Shown: positions 1-9,351 of the stretch, one piece after another
Numbering within the stretch: position 1 is the stretch's first letter
How the letters are laid out: every line of letters starts with the position of its first letter
Source of the DNA: Flavobacterium hydatis
GTDB lineage: Bacteria; Bacteroidota; Bacteroidia; Flavobacteriales; Flavobacteriaceae
Reading direction: 5' to 3'
DNA: 64,000 nt
Assembly: GCF_000737695.1 (NCBI RefSeq)
Contig: NZ_JPRM01000010.1
Span: 1 to 64,000 of the forward strand
Position numbers and translations under genes: made by a program
The notes under the pieces: generated by a model
What the model saw: the letters and a program-made list of their open reading frames with translations, nothing else
Told to the model about the DNA's origin: nothing
The model's database searches: none

Positions 1-69
1 CGCTATAACTGTTCTCTGATTTTATATTGTAAAGCTAAATAGCTTCATTTTTAGTTTATTGCAAAAAAA

Positions 70-101
70 AAAAGTCCTTTCAAATAAATGAAAAGACTTT
101 T
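70..101 (-). terminator. hairpin after the tRNA-like fragment, copy 1
   Basis: A 12-bp stem (70-81 with 90-101, one mismatch) with an 8-base loop is followed on the minus strand by a run of T (the poly-A at 63-73). It sits directly behind the minus-strand tRNA-like end, as expected for a tRNA terminator. Confidence 0.6.
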
Positions 102-168
102 GTCGGGGTGGCAGGATTCGAGTTTGCGTTCTTCCCGATTTTGAATCGGGACGCTATAACTGTTCTCT
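102..168 (-). pseudogene. tRNA-like fragment (D-loop side, anticodon arm, T arm, 3' acceptor)
   Basis: Read on the minus strand this stretch has an anticodon-arm-like hairpin (134-150, stem CCCGA/TCGGG with a 7-base loop), a short variable region, a T-loop-like CTCGAAT and an acceptor-like CCACCCCGA. The T stem is imperfect (GCAAA against CCTGC). The 5' acceptor strand (GGGGTGG expected) is missing, so it is not an intact tRNA. The loop would read CAA, but with no long variable arm this should not be used to name an isoacceptor. It is best explained as a tRNA remnant left by element integration. Confidence 0.5.
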
Positions 169-218
169 GATTTTATATTGTAAAGCTAAATAGCTTTATT
201 TTCAGTTTATTGCAAAAA

Positions 219-250
219 AAAAGTCTTTTCAAATAAATGAAAAGACTTTT
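219..250 (-). terminator. hairpin after the tRNA-like end, copy 2
   Basis: A perfect 12-bp stem (219-230 with 239-250) and 8-base loop are followed on the minus strand by a T run. This is the second copy of the hairpin at 70-101, adjacent to GTCGGGGTGGCAGGA at 251. Confidence 0.6.
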
Positions 251-265
251 GTCGGGGTGGCAGGA
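251..265. other. candidate attachment-site core (tRNA 3' end)
   Basis: This 15-base sequence is identical to 102-116 and corresponds to the last bases of a tRNA read on the minus strand. Repeat identity ends here and new sequence starts, which is what a crossover core at an element end looks like. The matching core at the other element end is outside the window. Confidence 0.5.
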
Positions 266-638
266 CGACCTACCTATTCCTTAATTCGTTGATTTTATTG
301 GTGTTTCCAAGTACTCCTTCCAAAAGGGGTAGCCGAATAGGTCTCATTTATAACAACTTACCTTATGGCGCTTTGTTTCCTTGATCAATTTAATCGCAGT
401 CAGTCAATGTACTTTTATAGATGTAAATATATTAAAAATGCAGTTACGACACATTTAAAAATAGAGTTTTCTCTACTTTGTTTTTAATTTTTCTATTGGA
501 ATCCCTAGGTTAAATATAAAAGATGTTTAATTAGCTAATATTTCCTTAATGCATGCAAAACTCAAATCGGCGCTCAAAGTTTTTTTTAAAACAGTATTAA
601 TCTACAACATTAATTTATTAGATAGTTGACAGTCGTCT
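266..638. other. non-coding left-end region
   Basis: No convincing gene lies between the attachment-like core and the XRE gene. An imperfect inverted repeat is present close to the end (267-279 against 335-343, sharing GAATAGGT), of the kind integrases use as arm sites, but nothing else supports that role. The rest is AT-rich. Confidence 0.4.
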
Positions 639-648
639 ATTGTACAAT
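639..648. promoter_or_regulatory. palindromic operator candidate upstream of the XRE gene
   Basis: ATTGTACAAT is a perfect 10-bp palindrome 27 bp before the XRE start codon. It overlaps a TACAATTG sequence that is one mismatch from the Bacteroidetes -7 box TAnnTTTG. GAC-AGTC-GTC lies just to its left (629-638). Small XRE regulators of restriction loci usually bind such sites to control themselves. This is an inference from position. Confidence 0.35.
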
Positions 649-674
649 TGTCTACTAAATCCGATTTTGGCTAC

Positions 675-887
675 ATGGAAGATGTTAGAATAAAATTTGG
701 CGCAAAAATCAAAGCATTAAGAATATCAAAAGGTTATTCTCAAGAAAAACTTGCTGAACTCGCTGATTTAGATAGAACTTACATTCCTGGTATAGAAAGC
801 GGAAAGCGCAATGTTTCAATAATTGTAATTGAAAAAATAGCTAAAGCTTTTCAACTTTCCATCTCTGATTTGACAAACAGCATCTAA
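675..887 (+). CDS. small XRE-family transcriptional regulator
   Basis: A 70-residue helix-turn-helix protein made almost entirely of one Cro/C1 domain. The recognition region (SQEKLAELADLDRTYIPGIE) is followed by the typical SGKRNVS and IEKIAKAF segments. The open frame extends to a TTG at 648, but the ATG at 675 (MEDVRIKFG) fits the domain start and avoids the palindrome at 639-648. It lies 71 bp ahead of dptF in the same direction. Size and position match controller proteins of restriction-modification loci, so it probably regulates the dpt genes; with no dndB visible, it may be the main regulator. Function is inferred. Confidence 0.8.
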   Translation: MEDVRIKFGAKIKALRISKGYSQEKLAELADLDRTYIPGIESGKRNVSIIVIEKIAKAFQLSISDLTNSI

Positions 888-958
888 GCATTAGATCTTA
901 TTCTCAAAATTTGGGACTTATTCTACATTATAGCCACTTTTAATCTAATAAAAATTCG

Positions 959-2701
959 ATGTCATTAAATCCATTACTAGAAGAATTAAAAAAACTGAGG
1001 GATTCATCAAAGTACGCAGTGGCGCAAGGTGCTTATTCAAACTTAAATGAATTTAAAAAGTATCTGCACATTGAGCGAGACGTTGAGAAAAAATTAAAAA
1101 AAATCATATCAGGAGCAAGTGTAAAAGATAATGCACAATTATTGCTGGTTTGTGGCAATGTTGGTGATGGAAAATCACATATACTTTCGCATCTCCATGA
1201 TGAGCTAAAAAGTGTTATCGCACAATTTAAAATTCATAATGACGCGACAGAATCCCATAATCCAAATGAATCCTCCAATGAAACACTTTATAAGTTATTA
1301 CAGGGATTTAATGATGAAAATATAAATGCTTCAAAAGACAAAATTATTCTAGCTATAAATCTTGGTACTTTAAGTAAGTTTATTGAAGAATTTGGTGAAG
1401 AATTTAAAATCTTAAAAAACTATATTTCATCCAGTAAAATATTAGATACAGATTTAATTCATGATGATGAATTTAATAGCGAAAGTAATTTTCATCATGT
1501 GAATTTTACTGATTATCACATGTATTCACTAACAGAAAATGGCCCTACCTCTCATGTCATTTCTACTCTCCTTGAAAAAATAGTTGCTGAAAATGAAGAA
1601 AACGCTATACACAAAGCATATCTAGAGTATAAAGTTATTAGTTCGGAAAAAGTATACTGTCCAATACTACACAATTATGAATTTCTCTTTAGTGAAAATA
1701 ATAGAAATATCATATCACAACTCATAGTAAAGTCCATAATTAAAAGTAAAGAAATAGTTTCGATTCGTACTTTATTAAACTTTATATATGATATAATTGT
1801 CCCGGTTGATCTTTCTGTTCTTAATGATGTTGATTATTTCAAAGCAATTGAAAGAATGGGTGGTCCTCAATATATATCAAATTTAATTCCCAACTATTTA
1901 TTTGAGCATCCAGAGCTTTCCAGTTTATTTGAAAAAATTGAAAGTTTAGACCCCTGTATCTATAGAGATGCTGCTACAGATGATGTTTTATTGACCTTGA
2001 TAAATGCAGAGAATACACTTGATATTTTTTCAAAACATATTGATAAAAAATATTTGGAGAAAATTGAACCAAAACTAGTAAAGGCCACAATTTCAAAACC
2101 TGAACTCTCTCGTTTCTTTATGAGGTTAAACTATTTTAGTAATTATTTTGAAAAAAAATATTTAAAGGATGCTGATTATAATGAGTATTTAATTTGGCTC
2201 TTCCATTATAATAATCACAATCCTGTTTACATAAAAAAAATATATAACCTTGTTGAAAATGCGGCAAGGAATTGGAATGGAGACCCAAAAGCAGATGACA
2301 AAGTAGTTATAAATGTTGGAAAAAAACAGACTCAGTATAGAGTATTTAAAGATTTTGAAGTCCTTCCAGATGTGGATCCATTAAAAGAAAAAAATGATTC
2401 CGTCATTAATAAATTCACACAAGAATTTTCTTTATGCTTTAGAATAAATAATGAAAAAGAAACGATAAGAATTCATGTAGATTTCAGTTTGTTTAAAATA
2501 TTAAAAATGATTTCGCAAGGATATAGGCCTAATAAAAAAGACAACAATAACTATGTCTATTTTGTTAATTCCATCAATACTTTAATCAATCAAAACAACA
2601 ACAAAGCCGCATTGTATATTGACGAAGTTAATATTGGAAAACCGGTTGATTACAAATTTTCCAAAGACGCTTTTAGTGGTTATAAATTTCAAGTGATATG
2701 A
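959..2701 (+). CDS. dptF: DNA phosphorothioation-dependent restriction protein DptF
   Basis: A 580-residue P-loop protein recognised as DptF (DndF), one of three subunits of the phosphorothioation-dependent restriction complex that attacks DNA lacking the sulfur mark. The N-terminal region is followed by a Walker A motif, GNVGDGKS, at residues 66-73. The rest is a long helical region without further motifs I can name. The stop overlaps the dptG start as ATGA at 2698-2701, so the genes are translationally coupled. Codons are strongly AT-biased compared with the tra genes, consistent with separately acquired cargo. Gene order dptF-dptG-dptH supports the call. Confidence 0.88.
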   Translation: MSLNPLLEELKKLRDSSKYAVAQGAYSNLNEFKKYLHIERDVEKKLKKIISGASVKDNAQLLLVCGNVGDGKSHILSHLHDELKSVIAQFKIHNDATESHNPNESSNETLYKLLQGFNDENINASKDKIILAINLGTLSKFIEEFGEEFKILKNYISSSKILDTDLIHDDEFNSESNFHHVNFTDYHMYSLTENGPTSHVISTLLEKIVAENEENAIHKAYLEYKVISSEKVYCPILHNYEFLFSENNRNIISQLIVKSIIKSKEIVSIRTLLNFIYDIIVPVDLSVLNDVDYFKAIERMGGPQYISNLIPNYLFEHPELSSLFEKIESLDPCIYRDAATDDVLLTLINAENTLDIFSKHIDKKYLEKIEPKLVKATISKPELSRFFMRLNYFSNYFEKKYLKDADYNEYLIWLFHYNNHNPVYIKKIYNLVENAARNWNGDPKADDKVVINVGKKQTQYRVFKDFEVLPDVDPLKEKNDSVINKFTQEFSLCFRINNEKETIRIHVDFSLFKILKMISQGYRPNKKDNNNYVYFVNSINTLINQNNNKAALYIDEVNIGKPVDYKFSKDAFSGYKFQVI

Positions 2702-4170
2702 TGCAAATAGAATTAAATAAAGCCGGAACAAATAGTCTTGAAAAAAGATATTTAAAAAACAAGACCTTTAGTCATGTCACTGGTAATCAAATAAGATTAT
2801 TGCCATTTAAAACCAATCCTAGCGGCGATACTTTTACTGAAGATTTCAAATCTTTTCAAGGTATAATTGGTGAATTGTTTAGAATTTTGAATAATAAAAC
2901 TCAAGTTGAGTTAAAGCAAAGTAACAGTTCCTTTAAGATTGAACTTAAAGAAACTATTATACAGCAAGCCATATCTAAAGTCGAAACTCAAAATATTGAG
3001 GAATTAAAAAACATGCTTTCCAAAATATTCTTTGATGAAGAAAATGGATTGATAAAATTCAACATTAAGACTCTTTCTTACATGAATTTTATCAATTCTA
3101 ATAATGCCATTAGAGAGGTTTCGAAATTTATTTTTGATGTTTTTTTAAATGACAATTTTGATCCAAATAGTTTTGATGAGGATACAAATAGCGAAAACAT
3201 TTTACATCAATTAATGCTACAATGCTTACCTGAACTATCAGTTTTAACTTCTAAACCAAAGGGTCTAACTTATCAAAATTTATTTCCAGAAATAAAGGAT
3301 AGATTTGTTGAAGACTTTGCATTTTTAGCACATAACAATTCTTTTCTATTAAAGCACGTTGAAGACTTTTTTAAATATTATTATTTTCATTATCTAAGCC
3401 AATTAAACCTCCGTTTTAATGATTTTGGAACTGCCAAAGCAAAAATAAAACCTATCTATTACACAATGGATTGGGAAACTATCTCAGAAGCAAGATTATT
3501 AAGTCATACTGTTGGTTGGAAACAATTAAATAAATCTTCGGAATCTATTTTTGCACATGTTAACACTTTAGAATTATTGAATTATATCTATGTTGATGGA
3601 AAACTGGTTCAAGACTATCAAAACATTAGAAGTATCTGCAATAGCTTTAATTCTGATGAAAAAGAAAAATTTCAAGGTTGTATCAGTGAATTAATAAATT
3701 TTTACACAGAAAATATTACCGTTTTTGACACAGGAAAAAATTGGATAGATTGTGATCGTCTATTAGAGCTTGATTTATTTTATAACAATCTTTCAGATAA
3801 GATATCTCAAGATATATATTCTCTTTGGTTTAAAATAAAATATCAGTTTGAAAACTCGTCCAGAAGCAAACCTTATAGCGACTATTCTAAGTGGTACTCC
3901 CAGTTTGGTAAAGTGAACTACACTAAGTTCAGAGGTAGATTAGGTAACACAACTGTTTTATCACAAGAACTTTTATTGTTCCTAACGAGATTATGCATCG
4001 GAAGCGATGATAAGATACGATTAAAAACATTATGGGATAAATTTAAGGACAGGGGAATTGTCTTTGATGAAACGACAAAATTGGAAATTACCAAATTGTA
4101 TGAAAAAATTAATTTAATAGAGAAAAAAAGTGATAGCGGAGATGCACAATACGTCAAGTCAACTATATAA
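2698..4170 (+). CDS. dptG: DNA phosphorothioation-dependent restriction protein DptG
   Basis: A 490-residue protein between dptF and dptH, recognised by position, length and overall character as DptG (DndG). The sequence has no catalytic motif that I can identify; in the family it is the least characterised subunit of the DptFGH restriction complex. Two ATG codons stand in tandem at 2698 and 2701; the first overlaps the dptF stop. Its 3' end overlaps the start of dptH by about 29 bases, so all three genes form a tightly coupled operon. Confidence 0.82.
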   Translation: MMQIELNKAGTNSLEKRYLKNKTFSHVTGNQIRLLPFKTNPSGDTFTEDFKSFQGIIGELFRILNNKTQVELKQSNSSFKIELKETIIQQAISKVETQNIEELKNMLSKIFFDEENGLIKFNIKTLSYMNFINSNNAIREVSKFIFDVFLNDNFDPNSFDEDTNSENILHQLMLQCLPELSVLTSKPKGLTYQNLFPEIKDRFVEDFAFLAHNNSFLLKHVEDFFKYYYFHYLSQLNLRFNDFGTAKAKIKPIYYTMDWETISEARLLSHTVGWKQLNKSSESIFAHVNTLELLNYIYVDGKLVQDYQNIRSICNSFNSDEKEKFQGCISELINFYTENITVFDTGKNWIDCDRLLELDLFYNNLSDKISQDIYSLWFKIKYQFENSSRSKPYSDYSKWYSQFGKVNYTKFRGRLGNTTVLSQELLLFLTRLCIGSDDKIRLKTLWDKFKDRGIVFDETTKLEITKLYEKINLIEKKSDSGDAQYVKSTI

Positions 4171-7100
4171 ATATGTTTCAGATTTAATAATCGGATATTT
4201 TATTTCACAGAAAATCCAACCTGGTGATCGTTTTAATCTATATCTGGAAGACAAGGAAAATATTGAATTTCTTTATGAGTCGTTGCATCATTCTTCAACG
4301 GTAGCTATTGAACCATTTTCATATACTCATCCTGAAGGAGGCGAAGCTTATACTACTTTCTGCTTAGTAATCGATAATACGAAAGTAATCATTGCCTCCA
4401 GTACTTTTGCTTCTGAGGATTACTTCACCATGCTCAGAAATAAAGTCGCTGATCAAAATGATATTTTTGAAGGAACTGCCATTCTAATTTTATTTAGTGG
4501 AAAATTGGATAGCTTGTTAGGTGGTAGTGGTAGTTTAATTAAGGAAGGAATGCCTTTGCATTATTCAAGATTTAAAAATCAAATTGAATATGATATTGAA
4601 AATAATTCTACATTAAAAAAGTACGAGAAACTAATTTTAAAATCAGTATTAGATAGAAAAACAAAAAGTGTTGTTGAAGACAATAACTCTATTTTTGATT
4701 ATGAACAGGTCATTAATTCACTGCAAAAAGGCACAATTGATTTAAAAGATTATCGGTTTTTAGGACTTTTCCCGCAAGAAGAATTAGGTAGTAAACATGG
4801 AGACCTTTCAAAAGATTTGACTAGTAACTTTAGTCTTTATGAAAAATTTGAAAATATTTTTTTAAACGGAAATCCTGCTTCGGATTTAGAGCAAGATTTA
4901 CCGAGTACAGCTCTTACCAGAATTATAAAAGAGGACTGGCATGACTTTGATTATTCGGAAATAGTTAAATGGATGGATAAGGAGAAAGAAAAAGCTCCGC
5001 CAGTCTTTCAAAATATTGAAGGTGACAATTTACTGCAAACCATATGGTACAATACCGACGGTGATTCAGTATCTAAAAAGAGGAATGTAAACCTTATTGT
5101 GTTTAATCCTTCATTGGAACTTCCATTCAAAATAAATGTAAAATATGATCAATTTGTAAAAAAGGAAGGTCTTAGCATTAAGCACGGTTCAAAAAACATT
5201 AGTGCAACCACTAGCGGATTCAGTATTGTTTTAGAGTTTAAAGAATTCGATGCTCAGAATTTATTTACTTTGATTGAGTACAAAGATTCTGAAACCGATA
5301 AAAAGTATGTAATCAAGATATTGCACCTACCATTTAATCCAAATATCTTTTCGCAATTTGAAGGAAACTTTCAATTAAACATACAAAAATCGAACTCTTA
5401 CCTCCAAATAAAAGAAAGTCCATCATTAGTTTTTAATCCAGATGGTGCAATACTTACTACGGAACTTTTAAGTTTGAATAGAACTTTTGAAATAAAAGAA
5501 GAAAATAAATTAATAATAAACAATGATTATTCACTAGCTCAGGAGGACCTAATTCATTTTAAAATAGAATTATTTGATGTTGTAATACCTATTGCTTTTA
5601 AGACAGATTTTGAGGCACCAAAACCAATATCAGGGCTTGATGTATGGAAAGAAAAAAGAGTTAATTGCCTTGATTTTAAATACAAAAAGGAAGGAAATAT
5701 TATAAAATTGTTGTTTAAAAATAATGAAAAAACAGTTAGTGGTGAATTTAGAAATAATTTGATTCAAGAAGAACAGATTATAAACTCTGAAGGATATTCC
5801 TGGCTCTTAGGTAATGAAAATAGTATTTCAAATAATGAGTTAGAATTAAGTGATGACGTGAAATTAGCTTTTAATAAACTCAGGGCTTATTATAAAATTA
5901 AAGAAACCCAACCTAGTTTAGTATACTTGAATGAAGAATTGAAGCAAATTGCAATTGAATATGTTAGCTGCTTTATAATGCAATTGGAACAGTTAGAGGA
6001 AAACAAACCGTTGACGTTTAAACAAAAAAACCTCTTATGGTTAGGTGTGGTCAAGGAAATTGGAGGTGAAGAAAAAATTAAGTTTAGTCCCTTACATCCC
6101 CTCAATGTAGCTTATCAACTTCAATTAAATAATGATTTAAAAAATGAAGAAATTTACAATGCTATCTTAAAACGTTTAAGTCCTACTAATTTGATTCCTT
6201 ATATCGAAGGAAAACCAAATGAAATCTATATACCGATTGAATCGAGTCATTCTCCGGAATGGCTTTATTACACCGTTTATTTAAATTCAGAGCAAGCTGT
6301 TCCAAAAAGTTTTGTATCTAATTTAGTTACTGATAAAATTAAAGACTTCACCACAAATTTTGAATTTCTTTTTGATCAATCTAAAAAATCCCCTATAAAA
6401 ATCAACGTTATAAACCTTGGCGATTGTAGAGAAGTTGTAGATGGGATATTTGAATACTACAGAAAATACTTGAACAGCAACCTAACTAAACGTTTGACTG
6501 ATTTGCTGCCTATTGAAGTAAGCATTTATGGCTCTGAAAAATTAGTTACTAAATTTGAAGAACTTACTTTTTACGAAAAGGTTGATGATATAGAAAAACA
6601 TTTGAAAATAGAATTGAAAACGAAAAACTTTGAAAAGGAAGACCTTTTGAATTTCTTTCTCGAACGAGTAAAATTCTATTCTAAAAAGCAGCCGACAAAA
6701 GCAGAGAAGTACGAGTACGCCCATATTACTTTCTATCAGTTTGATGTGACTAAAACTGAAAAATCGTATGATGAAATGAGTTTGGTGAAAACAGGTATTT
6801 CATTTAATGGCTTAATGGCTGATGTAGCCTCTACTCCAGGACCGGAAAATTACAGGACCGGATTTGGTACTATGGATTTGCCTGAAAATCAAAATGAATT
6901 AATAAAACTTACTTCTTTATTTAATTCATTTGTTCGTGTTGCATCTAATAATCACCCGTATGGACGTAATAATGCACTTTGTACCACTATTGATTATGAT
7001 ATTAAAAAGCAATTAGAAAAGTTATATCATGACTCACAATGGGTAACATATATTGATCCTAAGGTTGACTTAGATTTTTTTAAGGAGAATAAGGATTTAG

Positions 7101-9310
7101 TTATTATTCATTATAGTGACCAATACAATAATTCTAATGGATATGATGCAATAACCGTTAGCCGTAAAACCAGTCAATATGAATTTGTAGTAAAAGAATT
7201 TTTAGAGAAACATCAAGTCCAATTTAATCCGGTTACAGATACAATTAATATTATTAATTTTTTCAATGCTATTAATGGCGAATGGCTATTAAAGCTAATA
7301 CGTCAACATAGCCAGTTTCCACGAGAAAAATTAAGTCTTTTGTCTGGTATTAAAACTTCATTAACTTTTTTACATCATCCTAATATTATTTGGATTCCAA
7401 TCTCATTGGAAGAAATTTTAAGAGTTTCCGGTAATGCCGGCTTAAATATGGGTGAAGGTTTATTTTCTACTAAAAATCTTGGTGCAATAGGTTCTTTTAG
7501 TGATGATTTATTATTTATTGGACTGGAAGAATTAGACAATCAATTACTAATGCATTTATACCCTGTTGAACTAAAAATTGGTGGGTTAGGTATTGTAAAA
7601 AAAGGGGTTGATCAAGGAAAACATACCGCTCAGTTACTTTATGAGCACTTAAATAAGGAAGGATTCTTAAGTGAGTTTTACAAAAATTTCTTTGCTAAAA
7701 TTGCTCTCACTAATGCTGAAAAAATGAAACTTTTCCACGTATGGGATAATCAAAACTGGGATACTATAACCAAAAATTATCGTAATGATTTGTTGAATAA
7801 TAACTTCAAAATAAGTAATCGATTAAAGAATACTATTGGGGTTTTTGGATTAATACACTTTGGAAATGATGTCTTTAAAAGAAAAATAAGCATTAACGAA
7901 GAGTACATGAGGGTAGATTTACAAGAAGCCGATGGTTATAACTTTCTTGTAAAATCAATCGACGATTTAATTCATCTCTTTCATAACACGGAAACTACAA
8001 TCGAGAAAGACAGCTTGTTAGTAAATGCCTTTCCAAATGCAAATTTAGAAATATTTACACATGTTGCCCCGGTAGTTGATGGACCAATTAGGCAAGACTA
8101 CCTTAGTACAGATGAGCAGGATATAGAACCTACAGAGAATTTTAAATCAGATGAAGACCCTTTACTTTATAACAGTGGTGAAGGAATCGAGATAGAATTT
8201 GGTACTGATTTAAATAGTTTAAAAACTATTTATTGGGAGCCTAATAATACCAACAAAGTAATGCACACTAATACTGGTATTATTGGTACAATGGGGACAG
8301 GGAAAACACAATTTACTAAATCGCTGATTACTCAATTAAATTCTGATTCAAATAAAAATATTGGGAATGAAAAGCTAGGGATTTTAATCTTCGACTATAA
8401 AGGTGATTATATTAAAGAGGACTTTGTCTCTAAAACTAATGCTACGGTATTAAATCCTTACCATTTGCCATACAATCCATTGGCACTCGACGCTACAGAG
8501 TCATCAAAACCTATGTTGCCTCTACATACAGCTAATGATTTAAAGGAGACTATTTCCAACGCTTTTAATTTAGGGAATGTGCAAAAACAAAGATTACGTG
8601 ACGTTATAGTTGAAGCTTATGAAGAGAAAGGCATACTTAAAGCCAATAAAGACACCTGGACACGTAATCCTCCAACTTTAGGGGACGTCTGTGACATTTA
8701 TTTGGGAAGTGAAAAAAACTCTCAGGACAGTTTGTATGCTGCAATCTCTAATCTTTCTGAATTTGAAATTTTTGAGCCAGATGTTACTAAAACACAATCG
8801 CTTTATTCTTTGATTGAAGGTGTCGTAGTAATTAATTTATCTGGTTATGATGAGTCTATTCAGAACCTAATTGTAGCTATTACCCTAGATGCTTTTTATA
8901 CTCAAATGCAACGACATGGTCACAGTTTAATAAAAGGAAATAATCGACAGATTAAAAAGATGATTTTGGTAGATGAAGCGGATAATTTCTTGAGCAAGAA
9001 TTTTAATTCTATTCGAAAAATATTAAAGGAGGGACGAGAATTTGGTGTTGGAACAATACTTTCTACCCAATTTTTAAATCATTTTGCTACCAGTGAAAAT
9101 GAATACTCAAATTATATTCTGACTTGGGTTATTCACAGAGTAAACGAAATCAAAATGAAAGAGGTGGAATCCCTATTTTCATTAGACAGTAAATTGCAAA
9201 AAGAGAATTTAATTAAAACCATCAAAGGTTTAGAGAAGCACCAAAGTATTATTAATCTTGCAGGATCAGATCCTATATTAATTAAGGATAAAGCATTTTG
9301 GGAATTATAA
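4142..9310 (+). CDS. dptH: DNA phosphorothioation-dependent restriction protein DptH (HerA-like ATPase)
   Basis: About 1722 residues. The C-terminal third carries a HerA/FtsK-type ATPase: Walker A GTMGTGKT near residue 1382, an IFDYKGDY strand soon after, and Walker B ILVDEAD near residue 1608, followed by REFGVGTILSTQ. The N-terminal ~1300 residues are large and motif-poor. DptH is the motor subunit of the DptFGH complex. The open frame begins at a GTG (4130), but the ATG at 4142 gives a natural start; both overlap the end of dptG. A DUF262 gene follows within 42 bases of the stop, suggesting the transcript continues. Confidence 0.88.
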   Translation: MHNTSSQLYKYVSDLIIGYFISQKIQPGDRFNLYLEDKENIEFLYESLHHSSTVAIEPFSYTHPEGGEAYTTFCLVIDNTKVIIASSTFASEDYFTMLRNKVADQNDIFEGTAILILFSGKLDSLLGGSGSLIKEGMPLHYSRFKNQIEYDIENNSTLKKYEKLILKSVLDRKTKSVVEDNNSIFDYEQVINSLQKGTIDLKDYRFLGLFPQEELGSKHGDLSKDLTSNFSLYEKFENIFLNGNPASDLEQDLPSTALTRIIKEDWHDFDYSEIVKWMDKEKEKAPPVFQNIEGDNLLQTIWYNTDGDSVSKKRNVNLIVFNPSLELPFKINVKYDQFVKKEGLSIKHGSKNISATTSGFSIVLEFKEFDAQNLFTLIEYKDSETDKKYVIKILHLPFNPNIFSQFEGNFQLNIQKSNSYLQIKESPSLVFNPDGAILTTELLSLNRTFEIKEENKLIINNDYSLAQEDLIHFKIELFDVVIPIAFKTDFEAPKPISGLDVWKEKRVNCLDFKYKKEGNIIKLLFKNNEKTVSGEFRNNLIQEEQIINSEGYSWLLGNENSISNNELELSDDVKLAFNKLRAYYKIKETQPSLVYLNEELKQIAIEYVSCFIMQLEQLEENKPLTFKQKNLLWLGVVKEIGGEEKIKFSPLHPLNVAYQLQLNNDLKNEEIYNAILKRLSPTNLIPYIEGKPNEIYIPIESSHSPEWLYYTVYLNSEQAVPKSFVSNLVTDKIKDFTTNFEFLFDQSKKSPIKINVINLGDCREVVDGIFEYYRKYLNSNLTKRLTDLLPIEVSIYGSEKLVTKFEELTFYEKVDDIEKHLKIELKTKNFEKEDLLNFFLERVKFYSKKQPTKAEKYEYAHITFYQFDVTKTEKSYDEMSLVKTGISFNGLMADVASTPGPENYRTGFGTMDLPENQNELIKLTSLFNSFVRVASNNHPYGRNNALCTTIDYDIKKQLEKLYHDSQWVTYIDPKVDLDFFKENKDLVIIHYSDQYNNSNGYDAITVSRKTSQYEFVVKEFLEKHQVQFNPVTDTINIINFFNAINGEWLLKLIRQHSQFPREKLSLLSGIKTSLTFLHHPNIIWIPISLEEILRVSGNAGLNMGEGLFSTKNLGAIGSFSDDLLFIGLEELDNQLLMHLYPVELKIGGLGIVKKGVDQGKHTAQLLYEHLNKEGFLSEFYKNFFAKIALTNAEKMKLFHVWDNQNWDTITKNYRNDLLNNNFKISNRLKNTIGVFGLIHFGNDVFKRKISINEEYMRVDLQEADGYNFLVKSIDDLIHLFHNTETTIEKDSLLVNAFPNANLEIFTHVAPVVDGPIRQDYLSTDEQDIEPTENFKSDEDPLLYNSGEGIEIEFGTDLNSLKTIYWEPNNTNKVMHTNTGIIGTMGTGKTQFTKSLITQLNSDSNKNIGNEKLGILIFDYKGDYIKEDFVSKTNATVLNPYHLPYNPLALDATESSKPMLPLHTANDLKETISNAFNLGNVQKQRLRDVIVEAYEEKGILKANKDTWTRNPPTLGDVCDIYLGSEKNSQDSLYAAISNLSEFEIFEPDVTKTQSLYSLIEGVVVINLSGYDESIQNLIVAITLDAFYTQMQRHGHSLIKGNNRQIKKMILVDEADNFLSKNFNSIRKILKEGREFGVGTILSTQFLNHFATSENEYSNYILTWVIHRVNEIKMKEVESLFSLDSKLQKENLIKTIKGLEKHQSIINLAGSDPILIKDKAFWEL

Positions 9311-9351
9311 AATAATGATTGAATATCAGTAAAATTCTAAAAGTCAAATTT

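Larger units (their letters stand above)
1..266. repeat. 151-bp tandem direct repeat, two units visible
   Basis: The sequence starting at base 1 recurs at base 152 with only a few differences (two bases of poly-A length and scattered substitutions). Each unit has the same order: the start CGCTATAACTG, an AT-rich stretch, a terminator-like hairpin, then GTCGGGGTGGCAGGA (102-116 and 251-265). After 116 the first unit continues into an anticodon-arm-like hairpin. After 265 the second unit stops and unrelated sequence begins. Base 1 starts in mid-unit, so more copies may lie upstream. The pattern fits repeated site-specific integration at a tRNA 3' end. Confidence 0.85.

Noticed and set aside
102..190. 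An intact tRNA gene
   Set aside because: The anticodon arm and 3' side are present on the minus strand, but the 5' acceptor strand is missing and the T stem is mismatched, so it cannot fold as a functional tRNA.
1..266. A CRISPR array or insertion-sequence ends
   Set aside because: Only two long units exist, with no unique spacers between short repeats and no cas gene. There are also no matching terminal inverted repeats or transposase, and the tRNA-like sequence explains the repeat better.
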